Below, in pieces: positions 1 through 31,200 of a stretch of 64,000 bases of DNA (position 1 is the stretch's first letter; each line of letters starts with the position of its first letter). The stretch comes from Camarhynchus parvulus. Taxonomy: Eukaryota; Chordata; Aves; Passeriformes; Thraupidae. The stretch spans positions 13,993,820 through 14,057,819 of the forward strand of contig NC_044582.1 in the NCBI RefSeq assembly GCF_901933205.1, in the 5' to 3' direction. The notes under the pieces are model-generated. The model searched no databases and had not been told where the DNA came from. It saw nothing but the letters and a program-made list of their open reading frames with translations. A program made the position numbers and the translations under genes.

Positions 1-3866
<3,866 letters not shown>

Positions 3867-6746
3867 CTTTGCTGCCAGTGTTCAAAACATTGGCAATCAA
3901 CTAGCTGAGTGCGCAACACTTTACTTCTTCCACAAAAAGATGTTTTGTTAATCCCTCAAAACTCCCCCCAAGTGGATTTCTGTTAATAAATGGTGCAATT
4001 TTTATTGACTACAACTGCATTTAGCAGCTCCATCATAACCCAAATCCGATTTTGTTTTTGAAGAAAAAAATTGAAACTGTTTACAGAAGACTCAACTTTC
4101 CTCCTCCAAGATTACATCAGTTTCAGCCTCTCCAGTCCTTCTCTAAGCCAACTGCTGTTCAAGCTTCTGCCAATGTTTTGTTCTTTCTCAATTTAGAAAG
4201 ATAAAATCATTCTAGGCCTAGGAGGGAGTGTGGCTCCCTATCTACCACACAGACCCACTCTACCAGCGCTGCATGGGGAAGCAACATGAAACGTTTTTCT
4301 TCCATTGTGAATAAAGGTACTACCAGGGAAGGCACAGGACCACTACAGATGGGCCAAGACTGACAAAGGTAACCTGCTTGGTGCTGGCACTCACCTCAGC
4401 CCCTACTAACCCTTCCTCTTTTATGATCTTAGATGGCACCGGGTAGGAACAAAGAAGGAATAAGGTTCTTCTCATTAACATACCTCTAAAACCACACACA
4501 AAACCATTGAGATGTCTGACACACAGAGCGAGAGCACTTCAGGATGAATGTGTTCTGGAGACAAAATTCTCCTCCTGTTCCATGCAGCTGTTTTGTTTCT
4601 AAAACACTGGGTTGTTCATAACATGCAGAATTGGGACACAGGGGATGCACAACATCACTCAGATATATCCAGAGAGTTTTTTTACAGCTCCTTTTTGTGG
4701 GCAAGAGGCCTTGGGGCACACAGCACTGGTCATCTCACACTTTGCATCCACAATACATTCACCCTCAAGATGCATTTTCCCATCTCTGCTGTAGTCTTCA
4801 TTTGATTAGTAGTTTTAGAGATACACACACATGACAACACTAGAAAGACCATAAAGAAGAAAAGGCTAAGACAAGGATATGTGAGGTTGGAAAGATGCAA
4901 TGAAAACTGGCAGAAAGTGTTAATATTAGTTATATTAGTTACAAACATTAGGGAGATTTCTTTTTTTATTTTATCTTTAATTTTACCAGGATGTTAGAAA
5001 ATTTCTCTTTCTGGTAATACAAAGCCCCATCCAGTTTGCAGTTTATCCTGCTTTGAGGATGTGAGTTTCTACTCTATCCAATCCACTAAACACAGATGAA
5101 AGAGCCCACACCAAAGTGACCAAGGTGGGTTTTAGAACCAGTTTGGCCCATCTCTAAACACTACCCATGAAAGAAAAAAACTACAAGGCAGGTCCAGAGC
5201 AAGCACCAGACAGCAGAGGGAACACATCTCATGCGGAGTGTTAGGAAAAAACTGAATATACTTGAAAAAATTAAAGGAAAAACTGTCACAGATCAACAGA
5301 TCTCCTTGGGAGCCCCTGCACAGAAAACTTCCAGTTAGCAAGAATTTTGGGCTAAAGCAAACACAACTTTTTACAACCTCAGGTCAAGGTTTCTCTGCAG
5401 AGAAGAATTACAGTATAATCTTCATACAGTAGAAGTTATTTACACACATTTGCAAATCTGTTCAGAAGACAAAAGCATGCCCTCTGTTCTAGACTGTGTT
5501 CAGTTTGATTTTTTTTACATTACACCATTGTGTCCTGGCACCAAAACATCTATCTTGGAAGAGCAGTTTCCAGCAGCAAGGACAGTGTAAGAGAGTCTAG
5601 AATCTGAGAACTGACAGAACTCAGTGCACTAGTTTTGTACTACATAATTCCCCCTTGAAATCTCTGCTGCCAGACTGCCCAGAACAGAGCTAGAAAGAGC
5701 CTCTTCTACATCAATACCAGCAAAAGTGGTAGTGCTCCCTTGATTTATTACTAAGGGTGTCACTGATGGGCAATGGCAAGAAATGTCAGAAAATAAAGCC
5801 TAGGAGAATGAGGGAAAGGCCGCTTCTTGCACCTTCATGCACCAGGAGCACTCAAGCTGCACAGGGAGCCTGCAATGCATTTTCTCTGCAAACCACAGCA
5901 CGGCTGTGGGAGGTACTGTGAAGATGGACAGTGCTGTGTCCTTCCTTTCCCTCCACCCCTACCATGTGCCACAGACTAAGGGAACAAAGTACAAGCGGAT
6001 GCTGCCTATAGCCTCCTTTTGGAGGAGATGGAAAGGGAAAAAAATAGTATCTCTGACTGGTTTCCTCCTTGCAGTGACACTACTGCTTGAGAATAGGCTG
6101 TTCTGGGCATATTTGCAAAATCAGCTTATGTACATCTCCTCTGCAGCAACCCCTGGAAATGGGTATCTGCCCAGCAGAAAGACTGTCTTGAGACAGAAAC
6201 CATGACCACCTTTATTAGGTCAGGATATTACGTGTGACATAGCTTAAACTTAATTTCTTCCTACTCTGAAGAAATGCATTTGGGAAGAGGTCAAATAGGT
6301 AAAAGAAACATCCTGTTCTTTTAACAGTATTCCCCATTTTATGTCTCACCAGGAAGCAGTATTAATTAAAACTTTCCAGCTACCAGCATGCTCACAACAT
6401 AATGATGATCAGAATAACCTGATTGCCAAAGAGAAGTTAATCAGTTTAAGCATTACTGCTTTTAAATCAACTGGCTTGATTCCACCGTCACGAGACATAT
6501 TTCATTCCACCTGCTACATTTCTGCACTGGCAAACAGCATCACTGGGAGGATCCCCAGAGAGCAAACCCCAGAGAGGCTCTCCCAGAAAGTGAGCATCAG
6601 GAATTGCATTGGCGACATTTTAGCTCTTCAAGTTGGGATGTCATTTCACTTTCCTCAACTCAGTGCCGAACAACACCCAGAAGGCAAACACCTACCAAGT
6701 CTTTACCTCTGATTTTGCTATTAACAACATAGATTGGGGCACGCTA

Positions 6747-7157
<411 letters not shown>

Positions 7158-7794
7158 TCAAGCAGGCTGCACCAGTGTAGGAGTGATGGGGGTAGGATGG
7201 GCAGGACAGATGGACATGGGAGATCTCTGAAGGCAGGTCATGGAACTTGGGGTTTATTGCAGAGGGCCTGGGTGCAGGGCCCTGCTGGGAGCTTCCAGCC
7301 ACAGCTCGGAGCAGGGCCAAGAGGAGTAAAGAGAGTGGTAAAGAGAAAGAGAGAGGATGAGAAGATAAGAGAGCGAGGTTCCCGTTACAAAACAATACAT
7401 TTTCTTCTATGTTGAATATTCTAACTCTCACTAACCAATCTAATACAAAATACAAATCTTATAGCATTTACATACAGCCTATAAGAATCATTACATTGCC
7501 ATACTGTGTCACATTTTAAACCCTATAAACTACTCCTTGGACTCTTTCTGCTAAGCTAGTGTGGTCTGCTCTGAGCCTTGGACCTGTCTGCAAGCAGAGG
7601 GAATTGTTTCATCAAAAGGGGATTACCTTCAGCTGGCCATACCATTGTTTTCCAGTTGTTCAGTAACTGAGGTATCTCAAAGCTTGCTTTCATTTCAATC
7701 TCACTTATAGTTTCTATATTCTCAAAATCTTTTGCCAGGCAATCATATTGATAAGGCTTTCCTCTTTTATCTTCCTCAACACACCATTTAGTGC

Positions 7795-8296
7795 TGGAAG
7801 GAATAGTGAATTTGTCTTTACAAACAAGCTGTGGGTCTGCTGGTAGATAAAACTAGCACTGGGAGATAAAAGAAATAATGGGAAGGGTTCCACTGATTGA
7901 TGAATAGAAAAAGATATTTGCTTTTACAAATAAACTTTAGGTTTGCTGATCAATGAAATTAGACATTGAAAGATGAAAGAAACAATGGGGAAGAAAACCC
8001 CCTAAATTTCATAAGAATTAAAAAATAAAAGGGAGGGTTATACATTAGAGGGAAATCTTTGGTATCAGGTGATTTGGGAAGTCTGAACCTCTCAAGTACT
8101 TCAGCCAATGGGGAAAGAGAGAAGGGAAATGCAGTCGGGAAATTGGGATAAAAAGGGAGGCTGCATCTTCCAAAAAAGTGAGAGATCCCAGGAGAATGCC
8201 CCATGGCCTCTCCCTTTATTGGAATAAGGTAAAAGGACTCTTGTGGCTCTTCTTTGGACATAAACCTCTGATGTTTGTGGATTAATTTTCCTAACA
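7795..8296 (+). mobile_element. solo LTR of an endogenous retrovirus (ERVL-like), antisense to MAGI1
   Basis: About 502 nt from TGGAAGGAATAG to TTTTCCTAACA. AGTGC stands immediately before it (7790-7794) and at 8296-8300, overlapping the last A, which fits a 4-5 bp target duplication. Promoter-type motifs follow in the right order: CCAAT at 8105-8109, a TATA-like GATAAAAA at 8147-8154 and GGAATAAGG about 70 nt later. A roughly 65-nt block is repeated in diverged form (about 7818-7882 and 7922-7990). The sequence matches a passerine ERVL LTR as I recall it. No internal viral genes are present, so this is the product of LTR-LTR recombination. Confidence 0.75.
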
Positions 8297-8577
8297 GTGC
8301 TTGGAGAGAGGTGTTTACTGAGAAAAGGGTGAAAGAAAATCACCTGCTTTAGTCTGTCCATCTATGTCCATGCTTTCAATAGCTCTGCTCGGTGGTGGCA
8401 CTGCCCACACTGCTCACCCTCTCCTGTGTGTGCTCATTCAGCCAAAGCTCTCCACTGGCAAACTGCAGCCTGGTCAAACCAGTGCAGTGCTGTGTGCTTG
8501 GATGCTCTGTGGCATTTTAAACCTGGATTACATCAGTTCAAAGGTGCCTCCTCTAGCTATTGCATCCCCACCTCAGT

Positions 8578-8614
8578 TATATATGTACAACCATACGTAC
8601 GTTGTACATATATA
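8578..8614. repeat. perfect 14-bp inverted repeat (cruciform-type hairpin)
   Basis: TATATATGTACAAC and GTTGTACATATATA are perfect reverse complements flanking a 9-nt spacer CATACGTAC, which itself contains the palindrome TACGTA. Confidence 0.95.
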
Positions 8615-8944
8615 TGCACAAGCCTGAAGGAGAGGCAGTAATATCTCACAACACCACCTTCTGTGTAGTTTTAAACTGAAAGCTATCGATTAGTGCATTG
8701 ATTGCCTTTGATTAATGGGATCTTTATAATAACAATCAGTCAACATGAGCAAAACAACTTGTGAACCAAACATTTCTGGATGGAAGAGTCAGCAACTATG
8801 ATCTGTACAGTCTGGTACAGATATTAAACATTGTTAACATTAATGTTAAACAAGTGTTTAACAGCAACTGAAGTTGGAAGGGGTGTTAGTTTAAAATCTA
8901 ATCAGCTACCACAAGGCTTGAAGAAATCTCAAAAAAATTGCTTA

Positions 8945-9600
8945 GTCCAGACTCTGCTTGAGTGAGGGCCAGCTATACCTAATATCAGTCCTGACAGATG
9001 TTTGTCTAATCAGCTGTTAAATATCTCCCCAAGCAATCTATTGGTTGCAATATCTGACTTAAATCTTCCCTGCTGCTACATAAGGCTATTATTCCTAGTG
9101 CTATCTAACAGGCATATGGAGAACATATTATTCCCTTCCTCTTTGCAGCAGCCTCTTATAGTCTTGGGAAGTTTAATACCTCCTCCCCCTCCTCTGCTTT
9201 AAGCTAAAGAATCCAAATTTGTTCAATATTTCCTTTCAGACCATGTTTTCTAGAGCTCTCCTTATTTTCTCTGGTCTTCTGGACTCCTTCCAGTTGGGCT
9301 CTCTCCAACTCAAATACGTCTTTCTTGAAGTGCTGGACCATATTGCACTAAGCCATCATCTGTTGGGAAATCAGGAGAGTTTCCCCCTGCCTACATCCCT
9401 GCACAATCTTTTTCTTCACCTGAGCCAACCCTCAGCATAAAGCTCGTGGCCCACAATACCTTCCATTTCTTGTTACTCAGCCTGTTCTCCACAGCCCATT
9501 TGGGCAGCTGAGAGCAGCATATTGCACTTGTCCTTGCTGAATGGCTGCCTCTGCTAATCAGGTCACTTCTCCAATTTGGTGAATCAAAATTAAGTTGAAG
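8945..9600 (-). repeat. ancient CR1/L3-type LINE remnant
   Basis: The plus strand shows CCTGACAGATGTTTGTCTAA, ACCATGTTTTCTAGAGCTCT, GGTCTTCTGGACTCCTTCCA and CTTCTCCAATTTGGTGAATC, in the same order and spacing as the reverse complement of old amniote CR1-L3 elements. It is strongly diverged, with many indels, so it predates the avian CR1 copies nearby. No open frame remains. It could be a copy shared with other reptiles. Confidence 0.8.
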
Positions 9601-10795
9601 ATCTTAAAAGCGCTAGCGTGAAAATAGATGCAAACAAAACCTAAACCTGTAATTTCATGATGCAAAAAAAAATAAAAAGGACCTTAAAATATCCTTGCAT
9701 AGAAGTCCTGTCTGCACTTATATACTCAAAACTATGCACTAAATAGATAGTATTCTTCATATTAAGATTACAGGAGCATAAAACTTCCCCTACATGAATC
9801 TCAGGACAGAGAGTACTCATTTAGGTGAACAATCTCTTTCTACTGGCATACAGATGACAGGAGGAACAAGGGACCAAAATTCAGGAACAGCCTTCTCCAC
9901 AAAGTTCTGCTGAAATTTAAAAGCCTGTAAATATAAGGTGAAAGAAGGGATTCTGAATAATTTATCCTAGAGTAAGTGTCCACATTTGCAATGATTCAGA
10001 AATAGCTCGATCTGCAGTAACATGCCTCTGAATGAAATATCAAGAGAGATCTCATGCATCTAAATCTTTCATGGTAATTTCCATCCAGGAGGCTGTAAAA
10101 CTGCATAGAAAATCTACACACAAAAACAATACCAAAATTCAGCTGCCCTTCCCCTTCCTCCCAATGCTCTTCTAAAGCTTCTCTCACACCAGACCTTGGT
10201 CAGGAATTAAAGAGAGGCAGTCAGAGGACAGACATAACCTGGTGTTTATCCACATTGGGAAGAAAGGAAGAAATGAGAAGTGAACATTCATTTGTTATTG
10301 TGCAGAAGGAGCTCAGGCCTGGATAAGAACACAGAGCTATTTCAGAGGTACACTTCTAGTCCTGCCTTCCACTGAGGACCTAATTTCCAACCTGAATGTT
10401 ATTTTGATTCTCTCTAAGATCAAAGTACATCACTCCTGTTTATCTGATGATGCCTAAACTTGAAAAGCTATATAATATCCTTTTCTTTGAGTGAGTAAAA
10501 GCAAATCCCATGCCTGAGTTCCTAAAGGGACTCAAAGGGACAGGCAGCACTCAAAAGTTACTATCCAATATTAAACATATGGCTACATGTTATTTAGAAA
10601 GCTCATGCTCATGTCTTCATTTTCTCTGCCATCATAACATTTTTCAGTCATTTATCTGGGTGCCAAAATGGTACCAGGCAGTGTCACTTTTTGCATCTTT
10701 GTGTTTCTGTCAGCTTCTTTTCTGTTCATTTAGATCCTACACTTGTGCAGTGTGCGCACAATGCCCAGTGTAACTCAGCATAGAGAAAACTCTCT

Positions 10796-10907
10796 AGACC
10801 TGTGTAACCTGGTCTAGTGGAAGGTGTCTCTGCCCATGGCAGAAGGGTTGGAAATGGATGATATCTAACGTCCCTTTCAGCCCAAACCATTCCATGATAC
10901 TGTGACA
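10796..10907 (+). repeat. CR1 LINE 3'-end fragment
   Basis: TAACCTGGTCTAGTGGAAGG, then CTGCCCATGGCAGAAGGGTT and CAGCCCAAACCATTCCATGA follow the sense CR1 3' end, including the diverged terminal attctatgat-type repeat. It is antisense to MAGI1 and is a short 5'-truncated copy. Confidence 0.85.
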
Positions 10908-11400
10908 ACAAACATGCACATTCTGGCCCACCAGAACCAACAATGTTTTGCAGTTTCCCATCCTCAGGTCACTTTACTACATGTTGAATTTTCCCCTGAG
11001 CCTGGGACAGCAGCCACCACACACCAGAGCCCTCACTCACACTCTGCCCTTGCCTCCCCTTCTCTGAACTCTTCATCATCTTTTCCCTCACTCGCAGTTT
11101 AAGGGTGACTATCAGGCTGCACACGTATTTTGGGAAGTATACAGAAAACACAAGCAGCTGGCCACAGTGTCTGCTGTGTGAGTCAAACTAAAAATTGTAC
11201 ATTGCAACTGAACAGTTTCCCATTTTATCAGAAACCTTATGAACACTGGGAAAGCCAACTAAGAGAGTCGCGACTGTAAAAAAAAACCTTGAAACTTATT
11301 TGATCAGGAACAAAAAAGACTAAAAACCGGAAAAAGAGGAAAAGTAACAGTCCATCCCTTGAGTTTTCCCAGCACTGGAAGAAGCTTTTTTTTCTCCTCA

Positions 11401-11787
<387 letters not shown>

Positions 11788-12459
11788 TCAGGGAAGTTGT
11801 TTCTGTGAAAGCGGTGCTGTGTGAATACAGCAGGTTGTGAAATTGTAATAAATTGACATCTTGTTTCTTTAGGCAGTCCATTCACTCTAAGGACAGACAG
11901 CCTTGGGAAACTTCAACCAGACAGTGACCAGACAGGAAGATGGTTAATAGTACTGAGGGTCTTGTCAGGGAAGCTGAGATTGAGTTACCCTTTCAGTTGC
12001 CTGCAGGGTTTACAACCCTGCACCACATGCTTGTTCTCCAACTCAGTCTTGGTTTATCTTCAGTGAGTTCTGTGGAGTTACTCTAACACAAGATGAATTC
12101 CTGGTCTCTCTTCCCATAAATGAGCAAAATAATTTTGGCAGGGAAAAACATGGAAAGTCATGCTGCCGCTATCTAGCTGTGACCTGTGCGGCACAGGAAA
12201 GGATGACACCTCCCACAGGCACTGGATTTATGGTAAATAAATTAACTGAATTCAAGGAGGGAACTGAGCATCCTAAGATCTGAGAACCTGCCATGCTAAG
12301 ATCAGAATACTTGCAAACATGACCAGGACATCCTGTCCTCAGTGTCCAAGGACCTATGTGTTTTTTCTTGGTTTATCATTAAAGTAGAAGAAGCCAAACC
12401 CATTTCAGTTATGGAGTTGTGGGGTTATTTTGGAGGGAGAGTGGGGAGATGCAGGATAC

Positions 12460-12479
12460 ATATATATATATATATATAT
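12460..12479. repeat. (AT)10 microsatellite
   Basis: Twenty nucleotides of uninterrupted AT dinucleotide within the PDZ3 intron. Confidence 0.95.
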
Positions 12480-12522
12480 CCCAGTAACTATTTTGCAGTG
12501 ATTCTACAGGATAGTTGTGCAC

Positions 12523-12560
12523 AGTTGTACATTCTACTGCTAGTTGTACATTCTACTGCT
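12523..12560. repeat. 19-bp direct tandem duplication
   Basis: AGTTGTACATTCTACTGCT occurs twice back to back (12523-12541 and 12542-12560) without a mismatch, so the duplication is recent. It lies 40 nt from the AT microsatellite. Confidence 0.95.
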
Positions 12561-12586
12561 GTGTTTCTGAAAGATGCCACAAACTA

Positions 12587-27832
<15,246 letters not shown>

Positions 27833-27864
27833 CGACTTTGGGCTCTTCTTTGGGACTGGCAGTC
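27833..27864 (-). CDS. MAGI1: MAGI1 32-nt microexon (GLPVPKKSPKS)
   Basis: Only 32 nt between tgccatttttcag and gtaagc. With the G carried over from the PDZ2 exon it encodes GLPVPKKSPKS, the basic, Pro-rich start of the PDZ2-PDZ3 linker, which matches MAGI1 residue for residue as I recall it. It enters in phase 1 and leaves in phase 0, so it changes the frame and is linked to the following 217-nt exon: both together are 249 nt, a multiple of three. Skipping the microexon alone joins G to CAACCACTTGA and yields a stop at the fourth codon. It lies 15.9 kb from the previous exon. Confidence 0.92.
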
Positions 27865-27959
27865 CTGAAAAATGGCAACAAGGGAAAAATAAACATTAGC
27901 ATTAAGCGTTACCTTCCCTTAAAGAAAAAAAAAAATCCCTAGGTGTATGATCCGAAGGT

Positions 27960-28290
27960 AGCCATCTGCAGAGTTATGTCAGCTCTCGCTCTGGCACCGG
28001 AGTTAGCAGTCTGTTCATATCGAATCAAAGCCCGGCGAGAGGCAGAGCCAGCGAGAGCCGGGGAAGCGGCAGCGGGGGGAGAGCTCTCTCTGCATTAGCT
28101 ATGCTGCCTTGTGCTGCAGAGAGAAACCCACAGCCCTCAGCGCTGCCCAAACCCAGCGCCTGCCTGGGCAGAATCTCAAATGCTCCCCTGGATTACAGGA
28201 GGTTTAGCTCACAATTAAGCCGGGGCTCTTTCCTCTTGACGCGATCGCCTCGGTGGTTTTGATCGGACCAATCGCGGCGGCGCAGGGGAA
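27960..28290. promoter_or_regulatory. CpG-enriched patch with CCAAT motif, candidate internal promoter or enhancer
   Basis: In an otherwise CpG-poor, AT-rich intron this block holds clusters of CpG (CGGGGCTC region, GACGCGATCGCCTCGG, CCAATCGCGGCGGCGCAG) and a CCAAT box at 28267-28271, plus a GC-rich run (GAGCCGGGGAAGCGGCAGCG). It lies 100-430 nt upstream, in gene direction, of the microexon. No TATA box or start codon reading into MAGI1 is evident. Confidence 0.3.
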
Positions 28291-31200
28291 ACAGGTTGAT
28301 TTTTTAAAAAGTATTTCTCTAGGAATTTTTTTTTTTTTTTTTGAACGGAAACTGTGCTTTGGGTTTGAGCTGAGAGGTGTGGGCTGGGCAAAGGAAAACA
28401 AAAGCATGAGGAAGAATATGCTTTTCTCCCTACAATTACGAATGTTACTGAAAAAACACAGGTTTTCCTTCCTGTCCATCCTAAGTGGAAATCTTTGAGA
28501 TTTTATCTGTTAGGTACCATTTCAGAGAGCTGTGGCTTGAGAACAGCACTACCAGCGCCCTGACCCCTGGGGGGGATGCTAGGGAGCTTGGAGAAGCAGG
28601 GCTTACACAGATTGCAGGTGATGTAAAGGAACAAACACCGGGAGGGCACCAGGGAAGGTTTTTTCAAGGATAATTTTGCATTTTGAAGCAGCCTCTTACT
28701 CAGCCTGTGATGAGCAAGAGAACTCAAGTGATATTTCAATCAGCTACTTGTGCATAGAGCCTAGTCGCCAGCAGCAAAGGAGACACTTGCCTGGGGATTT
28801 ACCTACAATGCAGGAAAAGCTCTTTCTTGGGGTCAAGACCTCCCTTTTCCCCCCGTTGTTGGAAGAGAGAGGAAACCTCCCATATTTTTTTTTTTCTCTG
28901 TGTGACACTCCAGAAACAAACATAAACCAAAACACAGATTACACTCCACATTAAGTGCTCAGTAATTCAGATGTTTGAAATCTGCTTTTGTCTTTAGGAT
29001 GTGATTTATGTGGCATTTATGCCGCATTACGTTTTCTACTTTATGCATTTTGTTTATTCTAAACCCTATGCCCTCATATAACTTTTACACAGAGAATAAA
29101 ACAAGCAGTGCGAGTGAATTACAAATCTGTCTAGGAAGATGCTTATTTTAAGGTAATTTGGGAGATGTTAGCGCTGAATAGGGAAGATCCACAATTAAAA
29201 ATGATAATCAGAGCTCAATTTGCTGCTACTCTCAGACTGGGATGCATAGTGTAAGGAGTATTTTAAATGACATATTTTCAAGCTTTTGAGGAATATCTGT
29301 GCTCTGTGTGTCACTCTGATGCATTCCCAGCCAATAGCTGATACTCCTCCAGGCACTGATTGATTGAGGGACAACGAAACATCAAACTGTTTGAACTAAG
29401 CAATCGAGACTGCAGCTTCATTTTTGCTGATGGGGACTGTGTTTGTATAATACCCTTAAAGAGGAAAACACTTCATAACGTTCGTGGCAAATCACATTTT
29501 TAACAGGCATCATTTATCACAGAGATAAACACACAGATAGAGATTCTCCTCTCTCTCTCCCTCATTCCACATGCATGCATACACGTTTACTCTCCCTTTC
29601 CAAGAGATGATCTTTCCTACTAAATCAATACATGGAACACATCCCCGTGCATACACACCCTTAACAGACCAGCATGAGACAGAAAGGATTTAACAACATT
29701 TTAAATGTTCCCTCCAAAAAAATAAAGAGGAAATGCAGGTAAGCTGCTGGGTCAAATTGTATCAGAATTCAGTCTATTGCATCAAAAGTATTAAATGTTA
29801 AAATAAGTATGAACTACTGAACAAACCTTTCCTTCAAAGTTTGTCATTAATGTTGGCTGTTCTAACCCCAAAGAGATGGAAAACAGTTGAAAAATAAAGG
29901 AAAACACATCAAGGCTATTGTTTGGTGGGTCCTTCAGAGGCCAATGAATCTTACAGTGTCACTGCTCTGTGCCAGACTGCTGCAGAACAAGCAATAATTT
30001 ACTTCTTACCAAAAAAGCGACTGCAGAACACAAATGTTAACAAATGTTGGTAGTTTTTCACGGGACAAGCTTATAGTCAGGGGAATAACCTGCCCGTACA
30101 TTTTCCTGTGAAAATATTATTTATTCATCTAATTAGGGTCTCATTTTAGAACTCCAGTTCCTGGCACAGCAGGCCAAATGAGTAAATGATAGGTGTAATG
30201 GAGACTTTTCATGCTCAGATGATGGAATGGATACAGTATTTAACAGATGAACACCAAGTGCTTGAATAACCCCCGAATCCTGGGAGCTCCACCAGCAAGG
30301 AAATGCTGAGCTTTTCCAAAAAACTTCTGGTGAAAACATTTCCCAGGCCTGTGAATTCGGCCTCAGAATTCGATTAACATGGAATTGCATCACTGCTCAT
30401 GCCATGCCTTGCTTGGAAGCTCATCCTCTTGGCTACCCTGTTCTCTCCTGAAGCCTCACTGCAACTTTTTCAGAGGTAAATGGGCCAAGCATAGACTGAA
30501 CACCCCATCTGCATCTTTTTGGCACAATCCAGCTTTTTGGTGGTTCTATAAATGGCTTCACATCCCTGGCTAGGAGAAGCCAGAATAATAATAGTTTATA
30601 CTGACATTGCAATATAATTTCCCTGTGATTTGATACCTATAGCATCTCTCACTAGTACCTGAAATGCATCTTCTGATTTTGGGGGGTTTTGGAGATACAG
30701 GTTAGAGAAGATGGAAGAGTCAAGCAATCACACAGGGCTGTTGTCACCACAGAGTTAACAATGTTTTAAAACAAACGAGCACATCTGGTAAACAATGTCA
30801 ATATGACCTAAAACCCCTCCAATGGGCTCATTGTAGCTACTTACTAAATGTGCCTAGAATTAAATTAATTAGAAAACACAAATTACTTCCCTCTAAATAA
30901 CAATGTAATAAAGCAACTGCTTAATGAAAAATATCAGTGATCAGTGAGCAATCCACAAGAACAAAAAAAGGGATTGTAATCAAACTAAATTCACAGACCC
31001 ATGAGCAAAGCAAGAAAGACTTCATACAAGGTTAGTCAAAAATGAGTCAGACGCAGGGATCTAAATTAAACTAATTATCACAGAGATTATTACATTTATC
31101 TTAACAAAACCCTCTCTCTTTTCTCCCCAGTACTCCCTAAAGCTCTGTGTACAGCTGGCTGCATCCATCTGCTCAACTACATTTTGTAACATAGGGGAAA

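Noticed and set aside
30350..30380. GAATTCGGCCTCAGAATTCGATT-like stretch resembling cloning-vector linker
   Set aside because: Only about 10 nt agree with a T-vector border and the flanks read as ordinary intron, so contamination is not supported.
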